From Burkholderia sp. lig30 (GTDB lineage: Bacteria > Pseudomonadota > Gammaproteobacteria > Burkholderiales > Burkholderiaceae): a stretch of 64,000 bases of DNA. Below the pieces are notes generated by a model that was not told the DNA's origin, did no database searches, and saw nothing but the letters and a program-made list of their open reading frames with translations. This document shows, piece after piece, positions 9,134-16,333 of the stretch (within the stretch, counting starts at the first letter, position 1; the number at the start of each line of letters is the position of its first letter). The stretch spans positions 178,368-242,367 of the forward strand of contig NZ_JGVW01000049.1 of assembly GCF_000687455.2 (NCBI RefSeq), written 5' to 3'. Position numbers and translations under genes: made by a program.

Positions 9134-10882
9134 CTATCGGATCACTTGCTCCAGGCCGGCCTCTCCGACGGGGGCGTCGGCGAGCCACGGTATCAGCGCG
9201 GTTCGCGGCGACAAGGTGTCGGCGACCCGGCGAATGAATGGAACCTCGTACGTGCCGCGCTGGCAGAGCATCGGGTCGGTCGTTCCGCTCGCCAGCAGCG
9301 ACTGGTTGACGACCCACGCACAGGGCTCGATGCCCGCACGCGCCAGGTCGGCTTTCAGGCGCTCGGCTTCGTGCACCGGCGTCGCTTCCGGCAACGTGAC
9401 GATGAGGACGTGCGTGTAGCCCGGGTCGCGCAAGCGCGGCAGCAATTCACGCACCGCTTCCGGCATGTCGCCCTGGGTTCGCATCACTTCGCGATGGTAG
9501 GCTTCGGCCGCATCCAGCAGCAGGATCGTGTGACCGGTCGGCGCCGTATCGAGGACGACGAAGCCGGACTTGCCTTCATCGACCGTTCGCGCAAACGCGC
9601 GGAACACGGCGATTTCCTCTGTGCATGGCGAACGCAGGTCTTCTTCGAGCATCGCGCGGCCGCCGGCATCGAGCTGGGCTGCCGTTTTTGCGAGCACTTC
9701 CGCGGTGTAGTGCCGGACTTCGAGCGCGGGGTCGATACGGGTCACGGACAGGCCGGGAACCACGCCGTCGATGGTGTCCGCCACGTGAGACGCCGGGTCG
9801 GTCGTGGACAGCACCACTTTGTGTCCCTTCCTGGCCAGCGCCACGGCGATCGCGGCGGCAACGGTGGTCTTGCCGACGCCCCCTTTGCCCAGGGTCATGA
9901 TGACCCCGTGGCCGGCCTTCGACAGCGCGTCGACGAGACCGCGCAGGCCTGGCGGCAAGGCTGTTTCAGGCATGCGGCATTCGGTCGGCGGCTGGATATG
10001 CTCCGGGTGCGCCATGTCGCGCAGCGCCTGCAACCCGACCGTGCCGCGGGGAAGAAACGGGATGCGCGTTTGCGGCAGACCGGCCAGCCCCGGAGGCATG
10101 CCGTCCAGCGCTTTTCCGGCACCCTCGACCATCGCGGTCGCGATCGCATCGTCGTGCCGGTCGGTCGCAAACAGGCCGTTGATGGCGAGCACCTGATTGC
10201 GAATGCCCAGCTCGGCCAGCTCGCCTCGGGTGCGGTCGGCTTCGCGGAGCGCGGCCACTTCGGGACGGCTGACCAGGATGACCGTCGTTTCGGCCGCGTC
10301 GGACAGGCGCACGACCGTCGCCGCGTAAAGCGCCTTCTGCTTCTCGAGGCCCGCCAGCGGCCCCAGGCATGAGGCGCCGCCCGTCGAGGACGAGATGAAC
10401 GCGTTCCACGCCGACGGCAACGTCAGCAGGCGCGGCGTGTGGCCGGTCGGCGCGGTATCGAAGATCACGTGGTCGAAATCGGCCGTCGCAGCCGCGTCGC
10501 CCAGTAGCTTCGAGAACTCGTCGAAGGCCGCAATCTCGACCGTGCAGGCTCCGGAGAACTGCTCCTCCATGTTTCGGATCGCCGCGGCCGGCAAGATGTC
10601 CCGGTACGGCGCGACCATGCGTTCCCGGTACGCGTGCGCGGCAGCCTCCGGGTCGATGTTCAGCGCGAACAGGCCCGGGGCGCCCGGGACGGCGGTGGGA
10701 ATCTGGCTTAGCCCGACGCCCAGCACTTCGTCGAGGTTCGAGGCCGGGTCGGTGCTGACGATCAGCACCTTCTTCCCGGCATCCGCCATCGCCAGACCCG
10801 TGGCGCAGGACAGCGAGGTCTTGCCGACGCCGCCTTTCCCGGTGAAGAACAGATACCGTGTTTGAATGCGTGGCAAGGACAT
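9134..10882 (-). CDS. arsA: arsenical pump-driving ATPase ArsA
   Basis: Cytosolic ATPase that energises arsenite efflux and receives As(III) from ArsD. The 582-residue protein is the usual tandem duplication: the A1 half has GKGGVGKTSLS near residue 15 and DTAPTGHTPRLL, and the A2 half has LGKGGVGKTTVAAA near residue 332 and DTAPTGHTILLL. It starts at ATG 10882, ten bases after the arsD stop, and is the last gene of arsR-arsC-acr3-arsD-arsA. Its pump partner here is Acr3 and not the classical ArsB. Confidence 0.96.
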   Translation of the reverse strand: MSLPRIQTRYLFFTGKGGVGKTSLSCATGLAMADAGKKVLIVSTDPASNLDEVLGVGLSQIPTAVPGAPGLFALNIDPEAAAHAYRERMVAPYRDILPAAAIRNMEEQFSGACTVEIAAFDEFSKLLGDAAATADFDHVIFDTAPTGHTPRLLTLPSAWNAFISSSTGGASCLGPLAGLEKQKALYAATVVRLSDAAETTVILVSRPEVAALREADRTRGELAELGIRNQVLAINGLFATDRHDDAIATAMVEGAGKALDGMPPGLAGLPQTRIPFLPRGTVGLQALRDMAHPEHIQPPTECRMPETALPPGLRGLVDALSKAGHGVIMTLGKGGVGKTTVAAAIAVALARKGHKVVLSTTDPASHVADTIDGVVPGLSVTRIDPALEVRHYTAEVLAKTAAQLDAGGRAMLEEDLRSPCTEEIAVFRAFARTVDEGKSGFVVLDTAPTGHTILLLDAAEAYHREVMRTQGDMPEAVRELLPRLRDPGYTHVLIVTLPEATPVHEAERLKADLARAGIEPCAWVVNQSLLASGTTDPMLCQRGTYEVPFIRRVADTLSPRTALIPWLADAPVGEAGLEQVIR

Positions 10883-10892
10883 CCCGGCTCCT

Positions 10893-11261
10893 TCAGCAGC
10901 AGCCGGAGCCCGGCGAACAGCAACCGCCGGCCTTGACGCGGGGCTTTTCGTCCGTTGTCAGCGCGATGCCGAGTTTCTGCGCCAGCTGCTGGCGCGACGG
11001 GTACATGCCGGTCGACACGATATGGCTGTCGACGACGAGGACGGGCAGGCGGTCCATGCCGGCCTCCATCTCCTTGACCACGGCCGCATTGGCAGCGAAC
11101 GCCTGAGGCTGTTGGCCGAGGTTGTATCGGGAGACGGAAACGCCGTGACCTTCAACCCACTTCAGGTCCGCGGCGAACTGAGCCAGTACCGGGTCGACGT
11201 CGACGCCGCATACGCCCGTGGAACAGCACATCGCGGGATCGAATACTTCGAGTTTCTTCAT
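10893..11261 (-). CDS. arsD: arsenic metallochaperone ArsD
   Basis: Small chaperone that passes As(III)/Sb(III) to ArsA and can act as a weak repressor. The 122-residue protein has the three metal ligands at the classical positions Cys12, Cys13 and Cys18 (DPAMCCSTGVCG), a thioredoxin-like body, and two C-terminal vicinal cysteine pairs (GGCCSPGSGCC), as in ArsD of plasmid R773. It starts at ATG 11261 and is separated from acr3 by 89 bases and from arsA by ten, so arsD-arsA are probably cotranscribed. Confidence 0.95.
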   Translation of the reverse strand: MKKLEVFDPAMCCSTGVCGVDVDPVLAQFAADLKWVEGHGVSVSRYNLGQQPQAFAANAAVVKEMEAGMDRLPVLVVDSHIVSTGMYPSRQQLAQKLGIALTTDEKPRVKAGGCCSPGSGCC

Positions 11262-11350
11262 GATGGACTCCTCGGCGCAAACAGGATGCAATGGTTCTTG
11301 AAGACGGGGATGCAACTGAAGGGCTGTCCCCCGCCCGGCGAATCTCGCGG

Positions 11351-12418
11351 TCAGGCGCGTTCGTACCAGCCCTTCGACGCATTCACGACCTTCACGACCA
11401 GCAGCATGACCGGCACCTCGATGAGCACGCCGACCACGGTGGCCAACGCGGCGCCCGATTCGAAGCCGAACAGGCTGATGGCGGCGGCGACGGCAAGCTC
11501 GAAGAAATTGGATGCGCCGATCAGGGCAGACGGGCACGCGACGTTGTGTTTCTCGCCGGCGACGCGGTTGAGCCAGTACGCCAATGCCGAATTGAAGAAC
11601 ACCTGGATCAGGATCGGCACCGCGAGCAGTGCGATGACCAGCGGCTGTTTGATGATGGCTTCGCCCTGGAACGCGAACAGCAGGACGAGGGTGGCCAGCA
11701 GTGCCGAGATGGACCACGGCCCGATCTTGGCCATCGCCGCATCGAACGCGGCCTGTCCGTTGCCGAGCAAGGCCTTGCGCCAGAGCTGGGCGAGCAGCAC
11801 GGGAATCACGATGTACAGCACGACGGACGTCACCAGCGTCGCCCACGGCACCGCGATCGCGGAAATGCCCAGCAGCAGGCCGACCAGCGGCGCGAACGCG
11901 AACACCATCACGGTGTCGTTCAACGCGACCTGCGACAGCGTGAACAGCGGGTCGCCGCCGGACAGCTTGCTCCACACGAACACCATCGCGGTGCAGGGCG
12001 CGGCGGCCAGCAGGATCAGGCCGGCCACGTAGCTGTCGAGCTGGCTCGCCGGCAGCATCGGCGCAAACACGTGGCGGACGAACAGCCAGCCGAGGAACGC
12101 CATCGAGAACGGTTTGACGAGCCAGTTGACGAACAGCGTCACGCCGATGCCGCGAAAGTGCTGCCGGACCTCATGCAGCGCGCCGAAGTCCACCTTCACG
12201 AGCATCGGGATGATCATCACCCAGATCAGCAGGCCGACCGGCAGGTTGACCTGCGCGACTTCCATCCGGCCGATCGCGTGGAACACGCCGGGCGCCATCT
12301 GGCCGGCGGCAATGCCCGCGACGATGCAGAGAAAGACCCATGCGGTCAGGTAGCGCTCGAAGAAACTCATCGGCGCGCGGGCGGCGATCTTGCCGGTGTT
12401 TTCGCATTGAACGGACAT
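11351..12418 (-). CDS. acr3: arsenite efflux carrier, ACR3 family
   Basis: Inner-membrane As(III) exporter of 355 residues with about ten hydrophobic helices. ACR3 hallmarks are LTAWVFLCIVAGIAAGQ near the N-terminus, VGLLIWVMIIPMLVKVDF, the essential cysteine in LLAAAPCTAMVFVWS, and LNDTVMVFAFAPLV in the sixth helix region. It starts at ATG 12418, nine bases after the arsC stop. It is often labelled arsB in annotations, but it belongs to the bile-acid-transporter-like ACR3 family and not to the 12-helix ArsB family. ArsA two genes downstream could make it ATP-driven. Confidence 0.95.
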   Translation of the reverse strand: MSVQCENTGKIAARAPMSFFERYLTAWVFLCIVAGIAAGQMAPGVFHAIGRMEVAQVNLPVGLLIWVMIIPMLVKVDFGALHEVRQHFRGIGVTLFVNWLVKPFSMAFLGWLFVRHVFAPMLPASQLDSYVAGLILLAAAPCTAMVFVWSKLSGGDPLFTLSQVALNDTVMVFAFAPLVGLLLGISAIAVPWATLVTSVVLYIVIPVLLAQLWRKALLGNGQAAFDAAMAKIGPWSISALLATLVLLFAFQGEAIIKQPLVIALLAVPILIQVFFNSALAYWLNRVAGEKHNVACPSALIGASNFFELAVAAAISLFGFESGAALATVVGVLIEVPVMLLVVKVVNASKGWYERA

Positions 12419-12427
12419 GGCGATGCC

Positions 12428-12835
12428 TCACAGGCCCAGGGCTTCACGCACCGCCGGCACGAGGCGGGCACGGATGTCGTCGCGAACCGCGACGAAGCTG
12501 TCGAGCGGCTCGCCATGCGGGTCGTGGAAGCCGACATGGATGCGCTTCACCGGACGCGGAAAGACCGGGCAGGTTTCCTTCGCGTTGTCGCACACGCTGA
12601 CGACGAGGTCGATGGGTTCGTCCATCACGGCGTCGACCGTCTTCGGGTAGAGGCCGTCGGTCGGCAGGCCGGCCAGCTTCAGCGCGTCGATGGCGCCGTC
12701 GGCGACCTTCGGCTGAGGAACGGTGCCGGCAGAAATCGCCCGAACCACGCCGGCCAGATCGTGATTGAGGATGGCCTGGCCCATCTGGGAGCGGCAGGAA
12801 TTGCCGGTGCAGAGTACGAGGACGGTTTTGCTCAT
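12428..12835 (-). CDS. arsC: arsenate reductase, thioredoxin-coupled (LMW-PTPase type)
   Basis: Reduces arsenate to arsenite for export. The 135-residue protein begins MSKTVLVLCTGNSCRSQMG with the CX5R P-loop. The redox pair lies in VCDNAKETCPVF with six residues between the cysteines, as in the Staphylococcus pI258 enzyme, so reduction should go through thioredoxin and not glutaredoxin. ATG 12835 overlaps the arsR stop (ATGA), which implies translational coupling to the repressor gene. Confidence 0.95.
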   Translation of the reverse strand: MSKTVLVLCTGNSCRSQMGQAILNHDLAGVVRAISAGTVPQPKVADGAIDALKLAGLPTDGLYPKTVDAVMDEPIDLVVSVCDNAKETCPVFPRPVKRIHVGFHDPHGEPLDSFVAVRDDIRARLVPAVREALGL

Positions 12836-13212
12836 GGTGTGGACTCAGGGGTGGACGAGGTCTTCCGGACACTGGCGCAACGCTTGGCCGGGGTCGTGGG
12901 CGCTTCCGTTCTGGGCAGGCAGCCCCCTCTGCCTTCGCAGCAGTTCTGGGTCAGGAACGACAGGAGGTCGTCCATCGTGCCGTATTCGGTGGAATAGCGA
13001 ATGAAGCGTCCCTCCTTCTGGCCGTGGATCAGCCCCACGCGGCTCAGATGGGCAAGGTGGAACGACAGCGTGGCGGGCGCCATGCCCAGCTGTTCCCCGA
13101 TCGCGCTGGCAAAAAGCCCGTTTTCTCCCGCTTCGACGAGCAAACGGAAGATCGACAGGCGGGACTCGTGCCCCAACGCGGCGAGAAGTTCGGCGGCAGC
13201 TAATATTTCCAT
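12832..13212 (-). CDS. arsR: arsenite-responsive ArsR repressor
   Basis: A 126-residue winged-helix repressor of the ars operon. Residues about 5-90 are the ArsR helix-turn-helix domain (HESRLSIFRLLVEAG, then APATLSFHLAHLSRVGLI and the wing GRFIRYS). The inducer site is in the C-terminal part: CCEGRGGC, a Cys-Cys-x5-Cys triad like that of the Acidithiobacillus ferrooxidans repressor, instead of the CxCxxC helix site of R773 ArsR. I chose ATG 13212 because the conserved domain begins there; the frame is open to 13332 but the leader is unlike the family. The ribosome site is weak, and an inverted repeat AATAT-N4-ATATT (13202-13215) spans the start codon. Confidence 0.92.
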   Translation of the reverse strand: MEILAAAELLAALGHESRLSIFRLLVEAGENGLFASAIGEQLGMAPATLSFHLAHLSRVGLIHGQKEGRFIRYSTEYGTMDDLLSFLTQNCCEGRGGCLPRTEAPTTPAKRCASVRKTSSTPESTP

Positions 13213-13295
13213 ATTTCCATTATTGTCGAATTGTCGCGCGGCAGTCAAACCTGCGTGCTCGCGAACCGCATGACTCGCGGTTGCTCCCAAAAATT

Positions 13296-13313
13296 TACTG
13301 TAGGGGGGTATAT
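13296..13313 (+). promoter_or_regulatory. G-tract operator of RcnR/DmeR type upstream of the His-rich EamA gene
   Basis: TACTGTAGGGGGGTATAT lies 66 bases before the EamA start codon. It has the layout of RcnR/CsoR-family operators (an AT-flanked run of six G with TACT and TA ends) and resembles the two sites upstream of dmeR (16114-16131, 16148-16167). It suggests that the transporter is controlled by the DmeR sensor encoded 2.5 kb away. Confidence 0.6.
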
Positions 13314-13378
13314 CACTTAAGATCTCGCGCACTGGGCGGGACTATCTTCTGTGACGAGCAAGACGAAACGGACGCTTT

Positions 13379-14440
13379 ATGCACGCACGAATGAATGCCG
13401 CATTCACGGCACTGCTCGCGGCCGCGCTGTTCGGCGCAACGACGCCGCTGGCCAAGACGCTGCTCGGGACGCTGTCGCCATTCATGGTGGCGGGACTGTT
13501 CTATCTCGGCAGCGGGATCGGCCTTGCGCTGACGCTGCTGGTGCAGCGGGCGCGGCGCACGGCCCGGGAAAACCGGGACCAGGGCCGGATTCAGAAGGCC
13601 GAGGTGCCGTGGCTGCTGGGCGCCATCGCGGCCGGCGGCGTCGCCGGGCCGGCGCTGCTGATGCTCGGGCTCGTCAGCACGCCCGCCGCGACCAGCTCGC
13701 TCCTCCTGAATCTCGAAGGCGTTTTCACGGCCGTGATCGCGTGGGTCGTGTTCCGCGAGAACGTCGACTTCCAGGTCTTTCTCGGCATGGTGGCGATCGT
13801 CGCCGGTGGCGTGCTGCTGTCATGGCAGCCGGGTGCGTCGGGCGCTCCGCCCGGGGCGCTGCTGATCGCCGGCGCCTGCGCGTGCTGGGCGATCGACAAC
13901 AACCTGACGCGCAAGGTCTCCACCCATGACGCGACGGTCATCGCGTGCCTGAAGGGGCTCGTCGCCGGCTCCGTGAACCTGGCCATCGCGCTGTCGCTCG
14001 GCGCCCGTTTGCCCGGCGTCGCGAAGATGACCGCCGCGATGCTGACCGGCTTTGCGGGCTATGGCGTCAGCCTCGTGCTGTTCGTCGTGGCGCTTCGAAA
14101 CCTGGGCACCGCGCGGACCGGCGCCTATTTCTCGGTGGCACCGTTGTTCGGCGTCGCATTGTCATTGATCCTTTGGCCGGAAATGCCGCCGATGCTGTTC
14201 TGGGCCGCCGGCGTGCTGATGGCATCGGGCGTCTGGCTGCATTTGCGCGAGCGCCACGAGCACGCGCATACGCACGACGCGCTCGAGCACACCCACCGTC
14301 ATCGCCACGACGAACACCACCAGCACGAGCACGACTTCGAATGGGATAGTTCCGAACCCCATACGCATCCGCATCGGCACGTGCCCATCACGCATACGCA
14401 CGCGCACTTCCCCGATATCCATCACCGGCATCGTCATTGA
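13379..14440 (+). CDS. EamA/DMT transporter with long His-rich C-terminal tail
   Basis: An inner-membrane transporter of 353 residues. Residues 1 to about 285 form two EamA repeats with some ten helices (AAFTALLAAALFGATTPLAK, LLLNLEGVFTAVIAWVVFREN, GAYFSVAPLFGVALSLILWPE). The last ~65 residues are cytosolic and contain over twenty histidines in HxH and HTH clusters (HEHAHTHDALEHTHRHRH). Similar His-rich tails occur on nickel/cobalt exporters. The gene is convergent with dmeF and preceded by an RcnR-type operator, which supports metal export; the EamA fold itself does not fix the substrate. ATG 13379 is used; ATG 13391 is also possible. Confidence 0.87.
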   Translation: MHARMNAAFTALLAAALFGATTPLAKTLLGTLSPFMVAGLFYLGSGIGLALTLLVQRARRTARENRDQGRIQKAEVPWLLGAIAAGGVAGPALLMLGLVSTPAATSSLLLNLEGVFTAVIAWVVFRENVDFQVFLGMVAIVAGGVLLSWQPGASGAPPGALLIAGACACWAIDNNLTRKVSTHDATVIACLKGLVAGSVNLAIALSLGARLPGVAKMTAAMLTGFAGYGVSLVLFVVALRNLGTARTGAYFSVAPLFGVALSLILWPEMPPMLFWAAGVLMASGVWLHLRERHEHAHTHDALEHTHRHRHDEHHQHEHDFEWDSSEPHTHPHRHVPITHTHAHFPDIHHRHRH

Positions 14441-14506
14441 GGATGCGCGCGATGGCCAGCCTTGCGATCGAACGGGCGTCGACGCAAGGCGGCTTGACGA
14501 TCATGC

Positions 14507-15808
14507 TCAGGCCGCTCTCGCGGCCGGCGTCACTTCGACGGTGACGTGAGACAGCCCGTTGAAGCGCTGGAGAAGGCGGTGATAGTAGCGTGAGTCCCGC
14601 GCCGGATCGTCGGTCGCGACGGATACGACCGCGCTCATGTGCCCCGGTCCCAGGCGCCATACGTGCAGGTCGTCGACGCGGTCGCCGCCGTTCTCGATCG
14701 CGGCGCGGACGTTGCCGGCCAGCCGGCCGTCCGAATGCATGTCGAGCAGGATCGCGCCGGTGTCGCGCAGCAGGCCGAACGACCAGTTCGCGATCACCAG
14801 CGCGCCGACGATGCCGGCCACCGGGTCCATCCAGTTCCAGCCGAACGCACGCGCGAGCAACAGGCCGACGATGGTCAGCACCGACACGGCGGCATCCGCG
14901 ATCACGTGGATGTATGCCGACCGGATGTTGTGGTCCCGCGTCGCGGCAGCGTGCGGGCCGTGGTCATGGCCGTGCGCGTGCTCCTCGAACGGCAATGCGT
15001 GCTCGCGGCCGTTCACACGGACGATTGCGATGAATTCGTGCGGTTCCGGTATGTCCTGTGCCGATTCCAGGTAGCCGCCCCGGCTCACCATCTCGAAGTC
15101 TTGCCGGCTGCCGTCGGGGCGGACCGTCGTGACGGACACCGCCGACGCATCGACGCGCTGCGACGTGCCCGTGGCCGGCGCGATCCGGAACACCGGCGGC
15201 ACGCCGTCCTCGAATACCGACACGAGGAACACGCCGTCCTGGTCGACGATGCGCTGCGCTTCTTCGTGATGATCGTGGTCGTCGTCGTGCGCGTGGTGAT
15301 GGCCGTGCCCGTGGCCATGTCCGTGACTATGGCCATGCCCATGATGATCGCCGCTCAACAGCCACGCGCTGGCGATGTTGACCAGGAGGCCGAGCACCGC
15401 GATCGGAATGGCCTCGCTGAAATGGATGGGAACGGGCGACAGCATGCGCGACACGGCTTCATACCCGATCAGCAGCGCGATCATCGCGAGGATGATGGCG
15501 CTGGTGAAGCCCGCCAGGTCGCCCATCTTTCCGGTGCCGAACACGAAGCGCGCGTCGGTGGCGTGCTTGCGCGCATACGTGTACGCGAGCGCCGCGATCA
15601 GCATCGCACCGGCATGCGTCGACATGTGCAGGCCGTCGGCGACCAGCGCCAGCGATCCGTAAAGCGTACCGCCGACGATTTCGGCCACCATCATCGCCGC
15701 ACACAGGCCGATCACCATCCAGGTCTTGCGCTCGTTCTGCTCGTGGCCCGCGCCGAGGAAAATGTGGTCGTGCCCGGCACCGAATGCGACGTTCTCGAAT
15801 TCACTCAT
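14507..15808 (-). CDS. dmeF: CDF-family divalent metal (Co/Ni) exporter DmeF
   Basis: Proton-driven export of divalent cations from the cytoplasm. The 433-residue protein carries the CDF site HM/DGLHM in GSLALVADGLHMSTHAGAM and the second site YIHVIADAAVSVLTI, both with the His/Asp pairs of the DmeF subfamily. A long cytoplasmic loop (roughly 165-190) is a His/Gly/Asp-rich metal-binding stretch, and a further EEHAHGHDHGPH loop follows an inserted domain of about 100 residues. The N-terminus AGHDHIFLGAGHEQNERKT is typical of DmeF. It lies twelve bases downstream of dmeR, and the two form one operon. Confidence 0.92.
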   Translation of the reverse strand: MSEFENVAFGAGHDHIFLGAGHEQNERKTWMVIGLCAAMMVAEIVGGTLYGSLALVADGLHMSTHAGAMLIAALAYTYARKHATDARFVFGTGKMGDLAGFTSAIILAMIALLIGYEAVSRMLSPVPIHFSEAIPIAVLGLLVNIASAWLLSGDHHGHGHSHGHGHGHGHHHAHDDDHDHHEEAQRIVDQDGVFLVSVFEDGVPPVFRIAPATGTSQRVDASAVSVTTVRPDGSRQDFEMVSRGGYLESAQDIPEPHEFIAIVRVNGREHALPFEEHAHGHDHGPHAAATRDHNIRSAYIHVIADAAVSVLTIVGLLLARAFGWNWMDPVAGIVGALVIANWSFGLLRDTGAILLDMHSDGRLAGNVRAAIENGGDRVDDLHVWRLGPGHMSAVVSVATDDPARDSRYYHRLLQRFNGLSHVTVEVTPAARAA

Positions 15809-15820
15809 GGCTGCACCGGG

Positions 15821-16096
15821 TTATTTGAAATAGCTGTGAACGACGTCGATCAACTGCTCGGTTGCGCTGCCTTCGTGCGCATCCGCGTCGTCCGCATCGA
15901 CCAGATGGGTTCGAATGTGGTCTTCGAGCACCACGGCGAGCAGGCCGTTCATCGCGCCGCGGCAGCTCGTGATCTGCTGCAGCACTTCGTTGCAGCCGCG
16001 CTCTTCTTCGAGCGCGCGCTCGATCGCCTCGATCTGCCCCCTGATCCGGCGTACCCGGTTGAGAAGTTTCTGTTTTTCGCGAACGGTGTGGCTCAT
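15821..16096 (-). CDS. dmeR: metal-sensing repressor of the RcnR/CsoR family (DmeR)
   Basis: A 91-residue all-helical repressor. The nickel/cobalt ligands of RcnR are all in register: His3 (MSHTVREKQ), Cys35 (EERGCNEVLQQ), His60 and His64 (EDHIRTHLV). Start ATG 16096 preserves the N-terminal Met-Ser-His needed for metal binding. It precedes dmeF in the same operon and has two G-tract operators 18 and 52 bases upstream of its start codon, so autoregulation is expected, with metal relieving repression. Confidence 0.93.
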   Translation of the reverse strand: MSHTVREKQKLLNRVRRIRGQIEAIERALEEERGCNEVLQQITSCRGAMNGLLAVVLEDHIRTHLVDADDADAHEGSATEQLIDVVHSYFK

Positions 16097-16113
16097 GGGT
16101 GTTTCCCTGAAAA

Positions 16114-16131
16114 TACGTAGGGGGAGTATAT
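16114..16131. promoter_or_regulatory. DmeR operator, dmeR-proximal
   Basis: TACGTAGGGGGAGTATAT, 18 bases upstream of the dmeR start. The G-run followed by AGTA matches the RcnR recognition pattern TACT-G6-N-AGTA except for the first half-site. Confidence 0.65.
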
Positions 16132-16147
16132 CTTGTCTCCGGTTTCC

Positions 16148-16167
16148 ATATACGGGGGAGGGGTATG
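16148..16167. promoter_or_regulatory. DmeR operator, distal
   Basis: ATATACGGGGGAGGGGTATG, in the middle of the dmeR / DUF47-like gene divergent region. It has two G-runs with ATA ends. It could serve dmeRF alone or also the divergent DUF47-PPDK pair. Confidence 0.55.
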
Positions 16168-16333
16168 TGACGCGACGCCGTCGAGCATGCCGTCGAGGCC
16201 ATATCCGCGCCTGTCCCGATGCACGCGCGGTGCATGGAAGCGGCATGCACCGAACGTGTGCGCGGCCATTCGGGCGACGCTTGATGTGAGTCAATCGCGG
16301 CCTCGGGATGTTTCTTTTCGTCAGAAAAGCGTC

